Shown here: in pieces, positions 7,150 to 15,931 of the stretch
Layout of the letters: every line of letters begins with the position of its first letter
Position numbering within the stretch: the first letter of the stretch is position 1
Assembly (NCBI GenBank): GCA_964641135.1
Contig: CAZXJV010000006.1
Location: 1 to 54,306, forward strand
Source: Teretinema sp964641135
Lineage (GTDB): Bacteria > Spirochaetota > Spirochaetia > Treponematales > Treponemataceae
DNA: 54,306 nt
Reading direction: 5' to 3'
Notes under the pieces: generated by a model
Seen by the model: the letters and a program-made list of their open reading frames with translations, nothing else
Told to the model about the DNA's origin: nothing
Database searches by the model: none
Made by a program: the position numbers and the translations under genes

Positions 7150-7197
7150 TGTTGCAAATGCAACAGCTTGCGCCCTCACTTTACGCTACCTTATTAA
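7150..7197 (+). promoter_or_regulatory. hcp promoter with Crp/Fnr-type palindrome
   Basis: A perfect palindrome, TGTTGC-AAAT-GCAACA (7150-7165), stands just upstream of a -35-like TTGCGC (7168-7173) and an 18-nt spaced TATTAA (7192-7197). Its distance from the predicted start, in the low to mid -40s, suits activation by a Crp/Fnr-family protein. hcp genes are commonly controlled by HcpR or FNR; which regulator acts here is inference. Confidence 0.55.
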
Positions 7198-7221
7198 CAA
7201 GTAGAGTCAAGGAGGCTTTTT

Positions 7222-8802
7222 ATGTCCATGTTTTGTTTTCAGTGTGAACAGACCGTCGGGGGAACCGGGTGTACGGTGGCCGGTGCCTGCGGCAAGAAAG
7301 AATCGACAGCGAACCTGCAGGATCAGCTGACCGGCAAGCTGGTGGCTCTGGCCCGCGGCGTAATGGCGGCCGGTGTTTCCAGCGCTACACGCATGACCGA
7401 TGAACTGGTGCTGGATGCCCTGTTTACCGCCATCACCAATGTCAGTTTTGACGATGCGCGCATTATTGCTCTTGCCGACCGCATTGACCAGGCCCGTGAA
7501 GCCTTTGGCGGCGCAGCAGTGTATCCTGAGCTGGATATGGACAGTCTGTGGCATTCTGCGGACGAGGATACACGCAGCTTGAAGTCGCTGTTGTTGTTCG
7601 GTATGCGCGGTATGGCAGCCTATGCTCATCATGCTGCGGCCCTGGGCTTCCGCGACGCGGGCGTGAATAGCTTCTTTTACAAGGGCCTTGATGCTTTGGC
7701 CCGAGATCTTGATGTGCCGACCCTTTTGGACCTGAATATGGAGTTTGGTCAGGTAAACCTGAAATGCATGGAGCTTCTTGATACTGCCAATACCGGCACC
7801 TACGGCACACCTGAGCCGACAAAGGTTACCACGAACATTGCACCCGGGCCCTTTATTGTTGTGTCCGGCCATGATCTGCACGACCTGAAGCAGCTTCTTG
7901 AGCAGACTGACGGGACCGGTGTAAACGTTTATACCCACGGCGAAATGTTGCCTTGCCATGCCTATCCCGAACTGAAAAAACACAGCCAGTTGAAAGGGAA
8001 TTTTGGTACTGCCTGGCAGAACCAGCAAAAAGAGTTTGACGGGGTGCCCGGCTCCTTTTTGTTTACCACCAACTGTCTGATGCCGCCCAAGGCAAGTTAT
8101 GCTGATCGTGTTTATACCACCAGTGTTGTCGCCTATCCCGAGATGGTACACATACAGGAAGTACAGGGGAAAAAGGATTTTTCACAGGTAATCGCCAAGG
8201 CAAAGGAGCTGAAAGGCTATCCCGGGGGACGGAAGATGACCGGTATTAACGGCGGCGATGTGCTTACGACCGGCTTTGGCCACGGTACGGTGCTGGGCGT
8301 TGCCGATACGGTAATTGATGCGGTGAAGGCCGGGGCCATCAAGCACTTTTTCCTTGTTGGCGGCTGCGACGGTGCAAAGCCGGGGCGAAACTACTACACG
8401 GACTTTGTGGCAAACACACCTTCTGACACAGTGGTGCTGACCCTGGCCTGCGGCAAGTTCCGTTTTAATGATCTGGATCTGGGCGAGATTGGCGGCCTGC
8501 CGCGCATCATGGATATGGGTCAGTGCAACGACTCGTACAGCGCTATCAAGGTGGCTGTTGCCCTTGCAGAGGCGTTCAAGTGCGGCGTAAACGAGCTGCC
8601 CTTAACCCTTGTTCTGTCCTGGTACGAGCAGAAGGCGGTCTGTGTGCTTTTGACCCTCTTGTCCCTGGGTATAAAAAACATTTATCTGGGACCGACACTG
8701 CCGGCCTTTGTGTCGAGCAATGTGCTGAAGGTGCTGGTAGAAAAGTGGAATGTTACACCGATTTCCACTGCCGAAGCCGACCTTAAAAAAATACTCGGAT
8801 AA
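7222..8802 (+). CDS. hcp: Hybrid-cluster protein (hydroxylamine reductase)
   Basis: A 526-aa cytoplasmic Fe-S enzyme. The N-terminal cluster cysteines are C5, C8, C17 and C23 (C-x2-C-x8-C-x5-C), the class I spacing of Desulfovibrio-type enzymes. The hybrid cluster region includes FVVSGHDLHD-like FIVVSGHDLHDLKQLLEQT, VYTHGEMLPCHAYP, LFTTNCLMPP, VGGCDGAKPGRNYYTDF and LACGKFRFN. Hcp reduces hydroxylamine in vitro and acts as a nitric oxide reductase in vivo in studied bacteria, protecting anaerobes from nitrosative stress. A strong AAGGAGG precedes the ATG, and a palindromic operator stands upstream. No hcr reductase gene adjoins it, so electrons must come from another donor such as ferredoxin. 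Confidence 0.95.
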   Translation: MSMFCFQCEQTVGGTGCTVAGACGKKESTANLQDQLTGKLVALARGVMAAGVSSATRMTDELVLDALFTAITNVSFDDARIIALADRIDQAREAFGGAAVYPELDMDSLWHSADEDTRSLKSLLLFGMRGMAAYAHHAAALGFRDAGVNSFFYKGLDALARDLDVPTLLDLNMEFGQVNLKCMELLDTANTGTYGTPEPTKVTTNIAPGPFIVVSGHDLHDLKQLLEQTDGTGVNVYTHGEMLPCHAYPELKKHSQLKGNFGTAWQNQQKEFDGVPGSFLFTTNCLMPPKASYADRVYTTSVVAYPEMVHIQEVQGKKDFSQVIAKAKELKGYPGGRKMTGINGGDVLTTGFGHGTVLGVADTVIDAVKAGAIKHFFLVGGCDGAKPGRNYYTDFVANTPSDTVVLTLACGKFRFNDLDLGEIGGLPRIMDMGQCNDSYSAIKVAVALAEAFKCGVNELPLTLVLSWYEQKAVCVLLTLLSLGIKNIYLGPTLPAFVSSNVLKVLVEKWNVTPISTAEADLKKILG

Positions 8803-8827
8803 TGAGCTACAGGCGGTTGAAGGAGTT

Positions 8828-11800
8828 TTAGCCGCCTGTTTTTTCGAAAAAGCGCAGACAGCCCTTGCCGGCGTTTTTTGCCATGTACAGAGCTTTATCT
8901 GCCTGTTCGACCAACTGGTTGACCGGTACCGGTTCGGCGGTTTCATAGAGTGTGATGCCGATGCTGCAGCCGAGCTGGCGGTGTGCCGGAATGGTTACCC
9001 GGTAGCCGAGCTCGTCTTCAAGCTCGCGTTTAAAGCCCTGGGCCTTTTGAAGAGATTCCAGGATACGCTCTGCGACACGTTTTGCACCGGCGGTACCGGT
9101 TGCGGGAAGCATGATGATGAACTCATCTCCGCCAAAGCGGCCAAGGCTGTCCAGGTCGCGGATGCAGTGGCGCAGCAGGCGGGCAAAAAGCTGAAGGATG
9201 CAGTCTCCTGCAGGGTGGCCGTACTCGTCGTTGTAGAATTTGAAATTATCCAGATCCATGAAAAGAAGGGCAAAGCCCGAGTCCCCGCTGCGGCTGTAGC
9301 GTTCCAGTCGCAGGCGTTCCTGTTCCACCCGGCTCATGAATTCCTGCCGGGACAGGGCGCCGGTCAGATTGTCGCGGCTGGCCGCATTTTTGAGGGCTTC
9401 CTTGGCGCGGTGCAGGTCGAGGGTAAGGTCGAGGTGCCTGAGTGCAAGGGTGGCGATTTCTGTTTCCTCTGTGCTGAGTGCAGGTCCGTCTTCGCCGGTG
9501 GTAAGAACAGCCCACAGGCCCTGTTCGGCGTTGTAGCTGAACGGATAGGCAAGTATGCCTCCGGCCGGATCGGTGAGCAGGACGGCTTCATGCGCATCAA
9601 CGGTACCGAACAGGCGGTTCCAGTGCCAGGCAGCCGGGATTCGCCGCTTGCGGGGGCTTGCTTCGCGCAGGAGGGGATGTACGCGGTCTTCAAGAAAATA
9701 AATGCCGCTGAAGGGAAAGGTCCTCTTGATGTGGTTAAGCGCGGTTTTAAAGAGCTGCTTTTCTTCAAGGTCGCGTGTAACAGAGTCCTGAAAATCCTTG
9801 AGGAAGGAAATGTCGCTCAGTTTTTTTAAAAGATTAAGGTTCGCGGCTTCCTGCCGGGCAGAATCGGTAAGGCCGATACTGACAGCCCTGATGCGGCCGT
9901 CAGGATCAATTGCCGGATGAAAGTCCTTCCACAGGCCGCCGTTTTTAAGGAAGAGCAGCAGTTCCTTTTGCTCTTCAAGACCGATAGAGTCAGCGAGTTT
10001 TTGTGCTCTGGTAAAGTCTGCCGCAGCCGATGCGGTATCGCCCTTGTCCCGGCGCTGGCAGGCCCGGACAAGCAGCAGGAAGATCAAAAAATAGCTCTGG
10101 TTGTCCTGCTCTGCTGTCTCGAAGGCCTTGGCCAGTGCGTGCTCCGACCCGAGTTCATTGTTCATCATCCGGGCAATAAAGGAATCAAGCAGGGGGCAGA
10201 TGGCCCCCGAATGGTCATCGGTCGGCGATGAGCGCGCAGCGTTCCAGTAGTCGAGGGCCAGGGTTTTTTGGTTGCGCAGCCAGGCCGCACAGCCTGCAAA
10301 GGAATAGAGCTTGCGCCGTGAATGGAAGGGCAGAGAATCTTTTTTGAGGTTATCAAGGACGTCCAGGATGCGCTCCATGATGTCCAGGGCGCCTGAAAAA
10401 CGGCCGGTAAAGAAATAGATGTTGACGATGTTAAAAAGGGTGAGACAGGTTTCGGAGTAGGCCTTTTGCGGTTCAAGCAGTTCAAGCGAGTCTTCAAAAT
10501 AGGCAAGAGAGGCTTTGAAGCGCCCAATGGTGAAGCACAGATACCCGACGCCGTTGAAGGCCCGGACCAGCTCGTCCTGGGCGCCGAGAACACGGCGGAT
10601 GGCGATGCAGGAATCGAAATGTTTGACGGCTTCGTCGTGGCGGTTTTTCATCTGGCACAAAAAGGCGACGACATGGTGGAGCTTGGAAGCCTGAAAAAGG
10701 TTGTCGACATTTTCGGCAAGGGAAAGGCTTTCCAGTGCCTCGCGGTAGGCGGTTTCCCAGCCTGCGTTAACGATGCAGGATTCGTAATAGGAAATATTTG
10801 ATTTAAGGTCGAGCAGGTGGTCGGTCATTCCGGCCGCTTTTAGCCGGGCTATTAGTGAGCCCAGTTCGCTCCAGTTGGCCGGATTTGCGGTAAAGCTTTC
10901 ATGAACCATGAATCGCATATATTCCATGGCCAGGACGAGGGACTGGTTGTCGCAGTCCTGTGCGGTTTTACGTGCGATGGTCATGTGTTTTTCTATGGCC
11001 GGAAAGTTTGAGCTTCGGGAATGGCACAGGGCGATTGCGGCGTTTATGCGGGCGATCATGGGTTCGTTTCCGGTTTGGCGGGCTGTTTCCAGGGCCTTGG
11101 CCAGAAAGAGCAGGGCCTTTTTAATGTCACCGACCAGGACGTTGATAATGCCGATGAGGTACCCGGCGGTGATTGCCTGAAAGGGCGGCATGGCTCCGAG
11201 GGCTGCAGGGAAGGCGTGGGCTTCTTCGTAGGCGATAAAGCAGCGCGAAAGGGCGATGTCGTTGAGGAGTTCCGGGGGGGAGGCATTGAGGAGGCCGGGG
11301 TCGTGTTCAACCGGGATATCCACCGGGAAATGACGGATAAGGTCGCGTTCTTCAATGCAGTTAAAAAAGCGCTGGCGGAAATCAGCGGTCCAGTGACTGA
11401 CAAGAACCGAATCGCGGTTGAAGACGCATACAAAGCGCAGGTTTCCCGGGCGGTCATGTTCAATCATCCAGAGGAGCAGGTGAACCAGGGGGAGTCCGGC
11501 GAGCTCGAAGTTTTCCAGGATTAAAAGAGGAGCCGCGTCTTTATCCCACAAGCGGTCTATCAGATCCGTCAGACTCTGGAAAAGGCGGCCCCGCTCCCAG
11601 TCGATTTCGGCAGGAGCGCGGAAGAGGTCGTCTTCACGGTCTGCATAACCGGTTTCAAGCCAGTCGCGGAAGATGTGCCGGTGACGGTGATGTACCGCCA
11701 CCGCATCAAGGGCAGCCCGTGCCTGTTCAGGGGGCAGTTCCAGGTAGTGGGCGCGCACAAGATCAAGAAGGGGGTGGTAAGGACGGACGGCATCTGCCGG

Positions 11801-11962
11801 CTTGAGGGTGAACTGAAGGATTGGCCGTGCTTCGCCTGTCTGTTCTTTCCAGAAGGCTGCAGCTCCGCGTTTGCCTTCGGGTATGTCGGCGCGCAGAAAA
11901 TAAAATCTGTTGTCAGCTGCAGTTCCGGAAGCAGGTACTATACGCTGGTGTTGCGCAGACAT
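8828..11962 (-). CDS. Diguanylate cyclase with degenerate ATPase-like and TPR sensory region
   Basis: A 1044-aa cytoplasmic protein. Residues 1-250 resemble the ATPase part of signal-transduction proteins. A Walker B-like LLILENFE is visible, but there is no GxxxxGK[ST] P-loop, so it is probably inactive. Residues about 270-690 are tandem TPR-like helices (ALGAMPPFQAITAGY, RAFNGVGYLCFTIGRF). A GAF-like stretch spans roughly 700-860. The C-terminus is a GGDEF domain with RDNLTGALSRQEF, an intact GGDEF at 944-948 and an RxxD inhibitory I-site at 935-938. It should make cyclic di-GMP under product inhibition. AAGGAG precedes the start. The SH3b gene lies 15 bases upstream on the same strand and is probably in the same operon. 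Confidence 0.88.
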   Translation of the reverse strand: MSAQHQRIVPASGTAADNRFYFLRADIPEGKRGAAAFWKEQTGEARPILQFTLKPADAVRPYHPLLDLVRAHYLELPPEQARAALDAVAVHHRHRHIFRDWLETGYADREDDLFRAPAEIDWERGRLFQSLTDLIDRLWDKDAAPLLILENFELAGLPLVHLLLWMIEHDRPGNLRFVCVFNRDSVLVSHWTADFRQRFFNCIEERDLIRHFPVDIPVEHDPGLLNASPPELLNDIALSRCFIAYEEAHAFPAALGAMPPFQAITAGYLIGIINVLVGDIKKALLFLAKALETARQTGNEPMIARINAAIALCHSRSSNFPAIEKHMTIARKTAQDCDNQSLVLAMEYMRFMVHESFTANPANWSELGSLIARLKAAGMTDHLLDLKSNISYYESCIVNAGWETAYREALESLSLAENVDNLFQASKLHHVVAFLCQMKNRHDEAVKHFDSCIAIRRVLGAQDELVRAFNGVGYLCFTIGRFKASLAYFEDSLELLEPQKAYSETCLTLFNIVNIYFFTGRFSGALDIMERILDVLDNLKKDSLPFHSRRKLYSFAGCAAWLRNQKTLALDYWNAARSSPTDDHSGAICPLLDSFIARMMNNELGSEHALAKAFETAEQDNQSYFLIFLLLVRACQRRDKGDTASAAADFTRAQKLADSIGLEEQKELLLFLKNGGLWKDFHPAIDPDGRIRAVSIGLTDSARQEAANLNLLKKLSDISFLKDFQDSVTRDLEEKQLFKTALNHIKRTFPFSGIYFLEDRVHPLLREASPRKRRIPAAWHWNRLFGTVDAHEAVLLTDPAGGILAYPFSYNAEQGLWAVLTTGEDGPALSTEETEIATLALRHLDLTLDLHRAKEALKNAASRDNLTGALSRQEFMSRVEQERLRLERYSRSGDSGFALLFMDLDNFKFYNDEYGHPAGDCILQLFARLLRHCIRDLDSLGRFGGDEFIIMLPATGTAGAKRVAERILESLQKAQGFKRELEDELGYRVTIPAHRQLGCSIGITLYETAEPVPVNQLVEQADKALYMAKNAGKGCLRFFEKTGG

Positions 11963-11977
11963 CGGGTACTCCTTGCT

Positions 11978-12823
11978 TTACCATTCAGCATTGTACGGCA
12001 TCTGGAATGTCCACCGGACCCCGGTAAGCACATCTGTCCCGGATAACTCGATCTGGAGGTATCCGGCCCCCTGTCCCGGAATACGCAGGCGGGCAGGCAG
12101 GCTTTCTATGCCGATTTTTTGGCGCAGGACTTGTACGGAATCACCAAGGGCGATGCCGTACAGCCATTGGAATGGCAGGGGGGTATCGGTGTTGATTTCG
12201 TAGACTACCATTTGTTCGTGGTGTGACCGGCCTTCAGAGTACGTGATTCGGGTGTAGTCATTTTGTACGAAATCTTTGGGATGTGCAAAAAGCGCATGTC
12301 CGCCGCCCCGGGGTGTTATATCAGAAAAAGGAGTACGGCATAAAAGAGAGAGGCGAATTTCCGGGTTGTCGCGCAACAGGTGTCGGGCCGGAAAGGGGTT
12401 TCCAAGGGGCGTCTGTGCTGATGTGTTGTCTTCATCTAAAAAATTAAAATTGAGCGTGCCGGGCAGGAGCCAGGTTTCGCCGAGACGTTCCTGGGCGCCT
12501 ATGATGGTTTGCGGAGTACCGTTTACTGTAACAACAAAGGGTAAGCGGGCCACATAGGCAGCGTTTATCCATTGTTCTGAAGTTGGGCTGATACGATACC
12601 ACATATCCCAGACGCCGTTAGAAAAAGATCCCGAACCGGTTACACTATAGAGGGGAACAAGGGCATTTGTTCCGAGTGTACCGGTAACTGTGCCGCCAAG
12701 CCCCGGTTTATCGCGGATGCGCAGATTGTCTGAAAAAACTATACCGGTGGGGAAGGCCCGGGTTATCGAAATAAGGATGGAGGACAGAACAATAAAAAGA
12801 AGAATGTGTTTTCGTGTAATCAT
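11978..12823 (-). CDS. Exported SH3b-domain protein
   Basis: A 281-aa protein with a signal peptide (residues 1-23, basic start and hydrophobic core, no clear lipobox Cys). The next 80 residues look like a bacterial SH3 domain: FSDNLRIRDKPGLGGTVTGT, VWDMWYRI and EQWINAAYV follow the order of the SH3b pattern. The remaining 180 residues show no domain I know but contain GIALGDSVQVLRQKIG. SH3b domains bind cell-wall or other ligands; here the ligand is unknown. GAGGG lies upstream of the ATG. The GGDEF gene follows directly, so this could be the periplasmic partner of a cyclic di-GMP output. That link rests on gene order only. Confidence 0.7.
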   Translation of the reverse strand: MITRKHILLFIVLSSILISITRAFPTGIVFSDNLRIRDKPGLGGTVTGTLGTNALVPLYSVTGSGSFSNGVWDMWYRISPTSEQWINAAYVARLPFVVTVNGTPQTIIGAQERLGETWLLPGTLNFNFLDEDNTSAQTPLGNPFPARHLLRDNPEIRLSLLCRTPFSDITPRGGGHALFAHPKDFVQNDYTRITYSEGRSHHEQMVVYEINTDTPLPFQWLYGIALGDSVQVLRQKIGIESLPARLRIPGQGAGYLQIELSGTDVLTGVRWTFQMPYNAEW

Positions 12824-12893
12824 CGGCTACTCTCCCTCTGTTTATAAAAGTAGTATATCATGAAAATAACGTGGATAAAAAGGATGGTAGATA

Positions 12894-13754
12894 ATGTCTT
12901 CAGTAATTCACAATGGCGTGCTGATAGATGCCGCCGGGGCAGTGTTTCCGCTTACAGAAAGCGATTTGATTCACGGGTACGGCTGTTATGAAACACTCAA
13001 GGTACGCGGCGGCGTTTTATATTACCCCGAATTTCATGCGGAACGGCTGATACGTTCGGCTGATATTATCGGTTTTTCTCATAATTTGACGATACACACA
13101 GTTGTGGATGCCATGGAGCGATTGGTGTGTGCAGAACACACAGCGGATTGTAATATCAAGATCATGGTATTCGGTCATACTACCCGTGAAGCTGATTGGT
13201 ATGTCCTTTGTCTGCCGGCCCTGTACCCGCCGGAAGGGGCACGGACCGGCGGTGTTGCCTGTATGGCGTTTCACGGCGAGCGGCAGTTTCCCCAGGCAAA
13301 AAGTCTTTCCCTGCTTTTGTCTACTGTTGCATTCAGGCAGGCTGAGGCGCGTGGTTGCTGGGATGCCCTTCTGGTCAACAGGCGGGGCGAGATTACAGAG
13401 GGTACCCGCACGAATGTATTTTTTGCGCTGCAAGAGGAACCGCATCAGGTATATACCCCGCCGGCCTGTGATGTGCTTGCGGGAATTACCCGGAAAACCT
13501 GTATGGAGGCGATGGAGCACGCGGGCAGGCCTGTGCTTGAACGGACCCTGTCCCTGTCCGAAATTCTTTCTGGCAAGGCTGGTCTGATGGTCAGCAGCAC
13601 CTCTTCACGTCTTTTGCCGGTGACCTCTCTGTATACCGGACCTGCGGATCGGGAAGGCAGGTCGGTTGCTGTAATGGATGTTCTGCTGCAGTGTGCCTCT
13701 GTTTATGAAGAGGCGCTGCAGCAGTACGCGATGGGCCGGCCGCGTCTGGTTTGA
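12894..13754 (+). CDS. Class IV PLP-dependent aminotransferase
   Basis: A 286-aa fold-type IV enzyme (IlvE, D-amino-acid aminotransferase and aminodeoxychorismate lyase family). HGYGCYETLKVRGG near residue 28 and FHAERLIRSADIIGF are the substrate-side motifs. K136 in PQAKSLSL is the expected Schiff-base lysine, WDALLVNRRGEITEGTRTN carries the Glu that contacts the pyridine nitrogen, and VLAGITRK binds phosphate. It lacks the clear arginine pattern needed to decide between branched-chain, D-amino acid and lyase specificity. It stands alone, divergent from the SH3b gene, with AAGGA ten bases before the ATG. Confidence 0.85.
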   Translation: MSSVIHNGVLIDAAGAVFPLTESDLIHGYGCYETLKVRGGVLYYPEFHAERLIRSADIIGFSHNLTIHTVVDAMERLVCAEHTADCNIKIMVFGHTTREADWYVLCLPALYPPEGARTGGVACMAFHGERQFPQAKSLSLLLSTVAFRQAEARGCWDALLVNRRGEITEGTRTNVFFALQEEPHQVYTPPACDVLAGITRKTCMEAMEHAGRPVLERTLSLSEILSGKAGLMVSSTSSRLLPVTSLYTGPADREGRSVAVMDVLLQCASVYEEALQQYAMGRPRLV

Positions 13755-13767
13755 ACGGGGGTGCCCT

Positions 13768-14832
13768 TTATTCTGCGGGTCTTGCCGATCGAAGCCGCGC
13801 GCGGTCGAAAAGCGGATCGTTCAGATCAAGGAACATGAGGTCAAGAGCTCGCTCCTGATATTCTGTACGTCCGTCGCGCCCGGGCCGTCCGTCAGATCCG
13901 GGTGTGCCCGTATTCTCGCCCAACAGGGCGTCAAAGAATCCTGTCAGGCCCTTTGCTGCCTTTGCTTTATCACCCTGACCAGCTTTTCCGCCTGAACCGG
14001 CCAGGCCGCCTTCCTGCCGTATCTGGAAAAGGCTTTTATATGCTGAATGGCCTTCGGGAAAAATAATAGTAACGTTGCCGCCGTCACCTCCGTCTCCACC
14101 GTTATAGCCATCTTCGCCATAGACTTCTTTCTGACCTTCTTTTACTTTTTTATCCTCGCCGTCTGCGCCGCGGGCGCCGTTGCCGCCACGGGTATCTATC
14201 CGGACAGGGAGGGTTGCTGCAGCGACAAGCATGTAGCGGTTTTGGCTTGGACTGTGGATTAACAGATATGGACCTGGCTCACTCATGTTCATACCGGACA
14301 CATCATACCAGGCTGCCTGCAGGGTTACCGAGCTTCCATGCGAGCCATGGCCACCAGAGGCGTTATTTCGTTCAGATCCGGAGGCTCCTCTGAGCATAAA
14401 CAACCCTTCCGACGACCAGCGGACAGGATAGGTCTGCCGGGGTATTGTATAGGGGTTTTGGGAAAGAAACACCTCCAGCGAGAACACGGGGTTTTGGGTA
14501 AGAGCAAAGGTAAAGGGAACTGGACTGATTGTGTTTTCGTTTATTACCCGGATAGACCGGTCAGGACTGGTTAAACGGATTTCGGATGGTTCCGGGTTTC
14601 TTATCCATGGATCCTGTGTTCCTTTCGGTTCGGCCCGGAGGAATTCCAGGCTGACTGTATATGCACTTCCGGGAACAAGGCCGCTTGTGGCAGTGTTTCC
14701 GTTACTATCCTTTACTGTCATTGCATGATCTGCAATTGCAATGCCTTTAAGGCTTGTAGCACAGGATGCAAAAAAAAGAATAATGCTGCATGTAAAAAAA
14801 AGGATTTTAAAGAGTGATATTGCTTTTGTCAT
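13768..14832 (-). CDS. Lipoprotein with glycine-rich collagen-like segment
   Basis: A 354-aa protein with a lipoprotein signal (lipobox LFFASC, Cys24). Residues about 45-130 look like a beta-rich domain. A Gly/Asp-rich stretch near 215-260 (TRGGNGARGADGEDKK, GYNGGDGGDGGN) and a second near 280-335 (GGLAGSGGKAGQGDK, GTPGSDGRPGRDGRTEY) recall loose collagen-like or low-complexity surface repeats. No enzyme motif is present. GGGAGA precedes the ATG. It ends 13 bases from the convergent aminotransferase gene. I do not recognise a function; a surface or periplasmic structural protein is likely. Confidence 0.7.
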   Translation of the reverse strand: MTKAISLFKILFFTCSIILFFASCATSLKGIAIADHAMTVKDSNGNTATSGLVPGSAYTVSLEFLRAEPKGTQDPWIRNPEPSEIRLTSPDRSIRVINENTISPVPFTFALTQNPVFSLEVFLSQNPYTIPRQTYPVRWSSEGLFMLRGASGSERNNASGGHGSHGSSVTLQAAWYDVSGMNMSEPGPYLLIHSPSQNRYMLVAAATLPVRIDTRGGNGARGADGEDKKVKEGQKEVYGEDGYNGGDGGDGGNVTIIFPEGHSAYKSLFQIRQEGGLAGSGGKAGQGDKAKAAKGLTGFFDALLGENTGTPGSDGRPGRDGRTEYQERALDLMFLDLNDPLFDRARLRSARPAE

Positions 14833-14980
14833 TGTGCATCTCCCGGAAAAAAGGTTTCAGGTTTATACAGACTTGTGTTTTCTATGAGTATATAGCGGGG
14901 TTTTGAAAATGACCAGAAAAAGAACAGGGGATACAGATCCGGCTGTCATGACACCCTGCCAGGGCAGCCGGGACTGAAGA

Positions 14981-15169
14981 TCAGCGCACTGCGTCAAAGT
15001 GTTCGCAGGTGTGTGAGCCTTTTACTTTTTTGTGAAAGATGCGGCAATTGCCTTCGCGGTTTTCGGAAACCTTGAAGACCTTTTTATCCGGATAATAGGT
15101 CCTTAGGCCTTCCCATTGTATACACGCATAGCACCGGGGGACGCCGGCTTTTTTAAAGTCCTGTTCCAC
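14981..15169 (-). CDS. Small Cys-rich protein (62 aa), unknown function
   Basis: The start is set at GTG 15169 because AAGGAGG lies five bases upstream and a promoter lies just beyond; a longer frame back to GTG 15232 would begin inside the -35. The protein has CYACIQWEG, then NCRIFHKK and HTCEHFDAVR. Four cysteines and three histidines in a C-x2-C ... C ... H-x-C-x-H arrangement suggest a small zinc- or metal-binding knuckle. It has no signal peptide. I do not recognise the family. Confidence 0.6.
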   Translation of the reverse strand: MEQDFKKAGVPRCYACIQWEGLRTYYPDKKVFKVSENREGNCRIFHKKVKGSHTCEHFDAVR

Positions 15170-15199
15170 AGAAACCTCCTTGGGGAGCAGAATAGGATC

Positions 15200-15228
15200 A
15201 TTATTTATTTTAAAAACAGGCCGGTCAA
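15200..15228 (-). promoter_or_regulatory. Promoter of the 62-aa Cys protein gene
   Basis: On the reverse strand TTGACC (15223-15228) and AATAAT (15200-15205) are 17 nt apart. The predicted transcript start lies near 15193, some 24 bases before the GTG start and just ahead of its AAGGAGG. The gap from 15229 to 15511 holds nothing else I can support apart from an AT-rich stretch at 15405-15450 that may contain the yjbQ promoter. Confidence 0.55.
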
Positions 15229-15511
15229 GCACATTTTTATTGACATTTTTGGGTGGAAATACTGGATCTTGTCAGCTTTTACGCGATATTGGCGATTTTT
15301 TCCTTTTTTTGCCCAGCTTGTGTACCATTGCCCAGGGTAATATTCCCGGACTGGTCATAAACTGTGCAAGGCGCGAGCGCAGGGAGGACGGGGTGGCTTT
15401 AATCTGAAATTTTTTGGATATATAGTTATATTTAGATGATTATAAGCAAGCAGGGTGCTAAAAAAAGAGTCCCTGCGCGCCGGGCGGCCGCTTTCGGCAG
15501 AGGAGTAGACT

Positions 15512-15928
15512 ATGAAGCATCTGACACGGGAGTTATGGTTTAATACGCGCAAGATGCGCGAATTTATTAATATTACCCCGACTATCGACGAGCTGGTCAG
15601 CGAGTCTGGTGTGCAGGAAGGCCTGTGTCTGGTGAACGCCATGCATATCACTGCAAGTGTGTTTATCAATGACGATGAAGGCGGACTTCACCACGACTTT
15701 GAGCTCTGGCTTGAAAAACTGGCTCCCCATGAGCCGGTCTCGGGTTACCGTCACAATGTCGGCGAAACTAATGCCGACGCACATATGAAACGGCAGATCA
15801 TGGGCCGCGAGGTTGTTGTCGCAATAACCGGAGGCAAGCTTCACTTCGGTCCCTGGGAGCAGATTTTTTACGGCGAATTTGACGGGGGCAGGCGCAAGCG
15901 TGTGCTGGTGAAGATTATCGGAGAATAA
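15512..15928 (+). CDS. yjbQ: YjbQ/UPF0047 family protein
   Basis: A 138-aa protein covering the complete YjbQ family (UPF0047): FINITPTIDELVSESGVQEG, LCLVNAMHITASVFIND, a His-rich LHHDFELWLEKLAP, then RHNVGETNADAHMKRQIMG and ITGGKLHFGPWEQIFYGEFD. The conserved histidines and acidic residues form the putative metal/active site. Members can show weak thiamine-phosphate synthase activity, but their physiological role is not settled. AGGAG precedes the ATG by seven bases. It faces the antiporter operon tail to tail with a three-base gap. Confidence 0.92.
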   Translation: MKHLTRELWFNTRKMREFINITPTIDELVSESGVQEGLCLVNAMHITASVFINDDEGGLHHDFELWLEKLAPHEPVSGYRHNVGETNADAHMKRQIMGREVVVAITGGKLHFGPWEQIFYGEFDGGRRKRVLVKIIGE

Positions 15929-15931
15929 TTC

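Noticed and set aside
8750..9829. A 359-codon forward frame opposite the GGDEF gene
   Set aside because: It is the complementary shadow of a G+C-rich coding region with strong motifs on the other strand.
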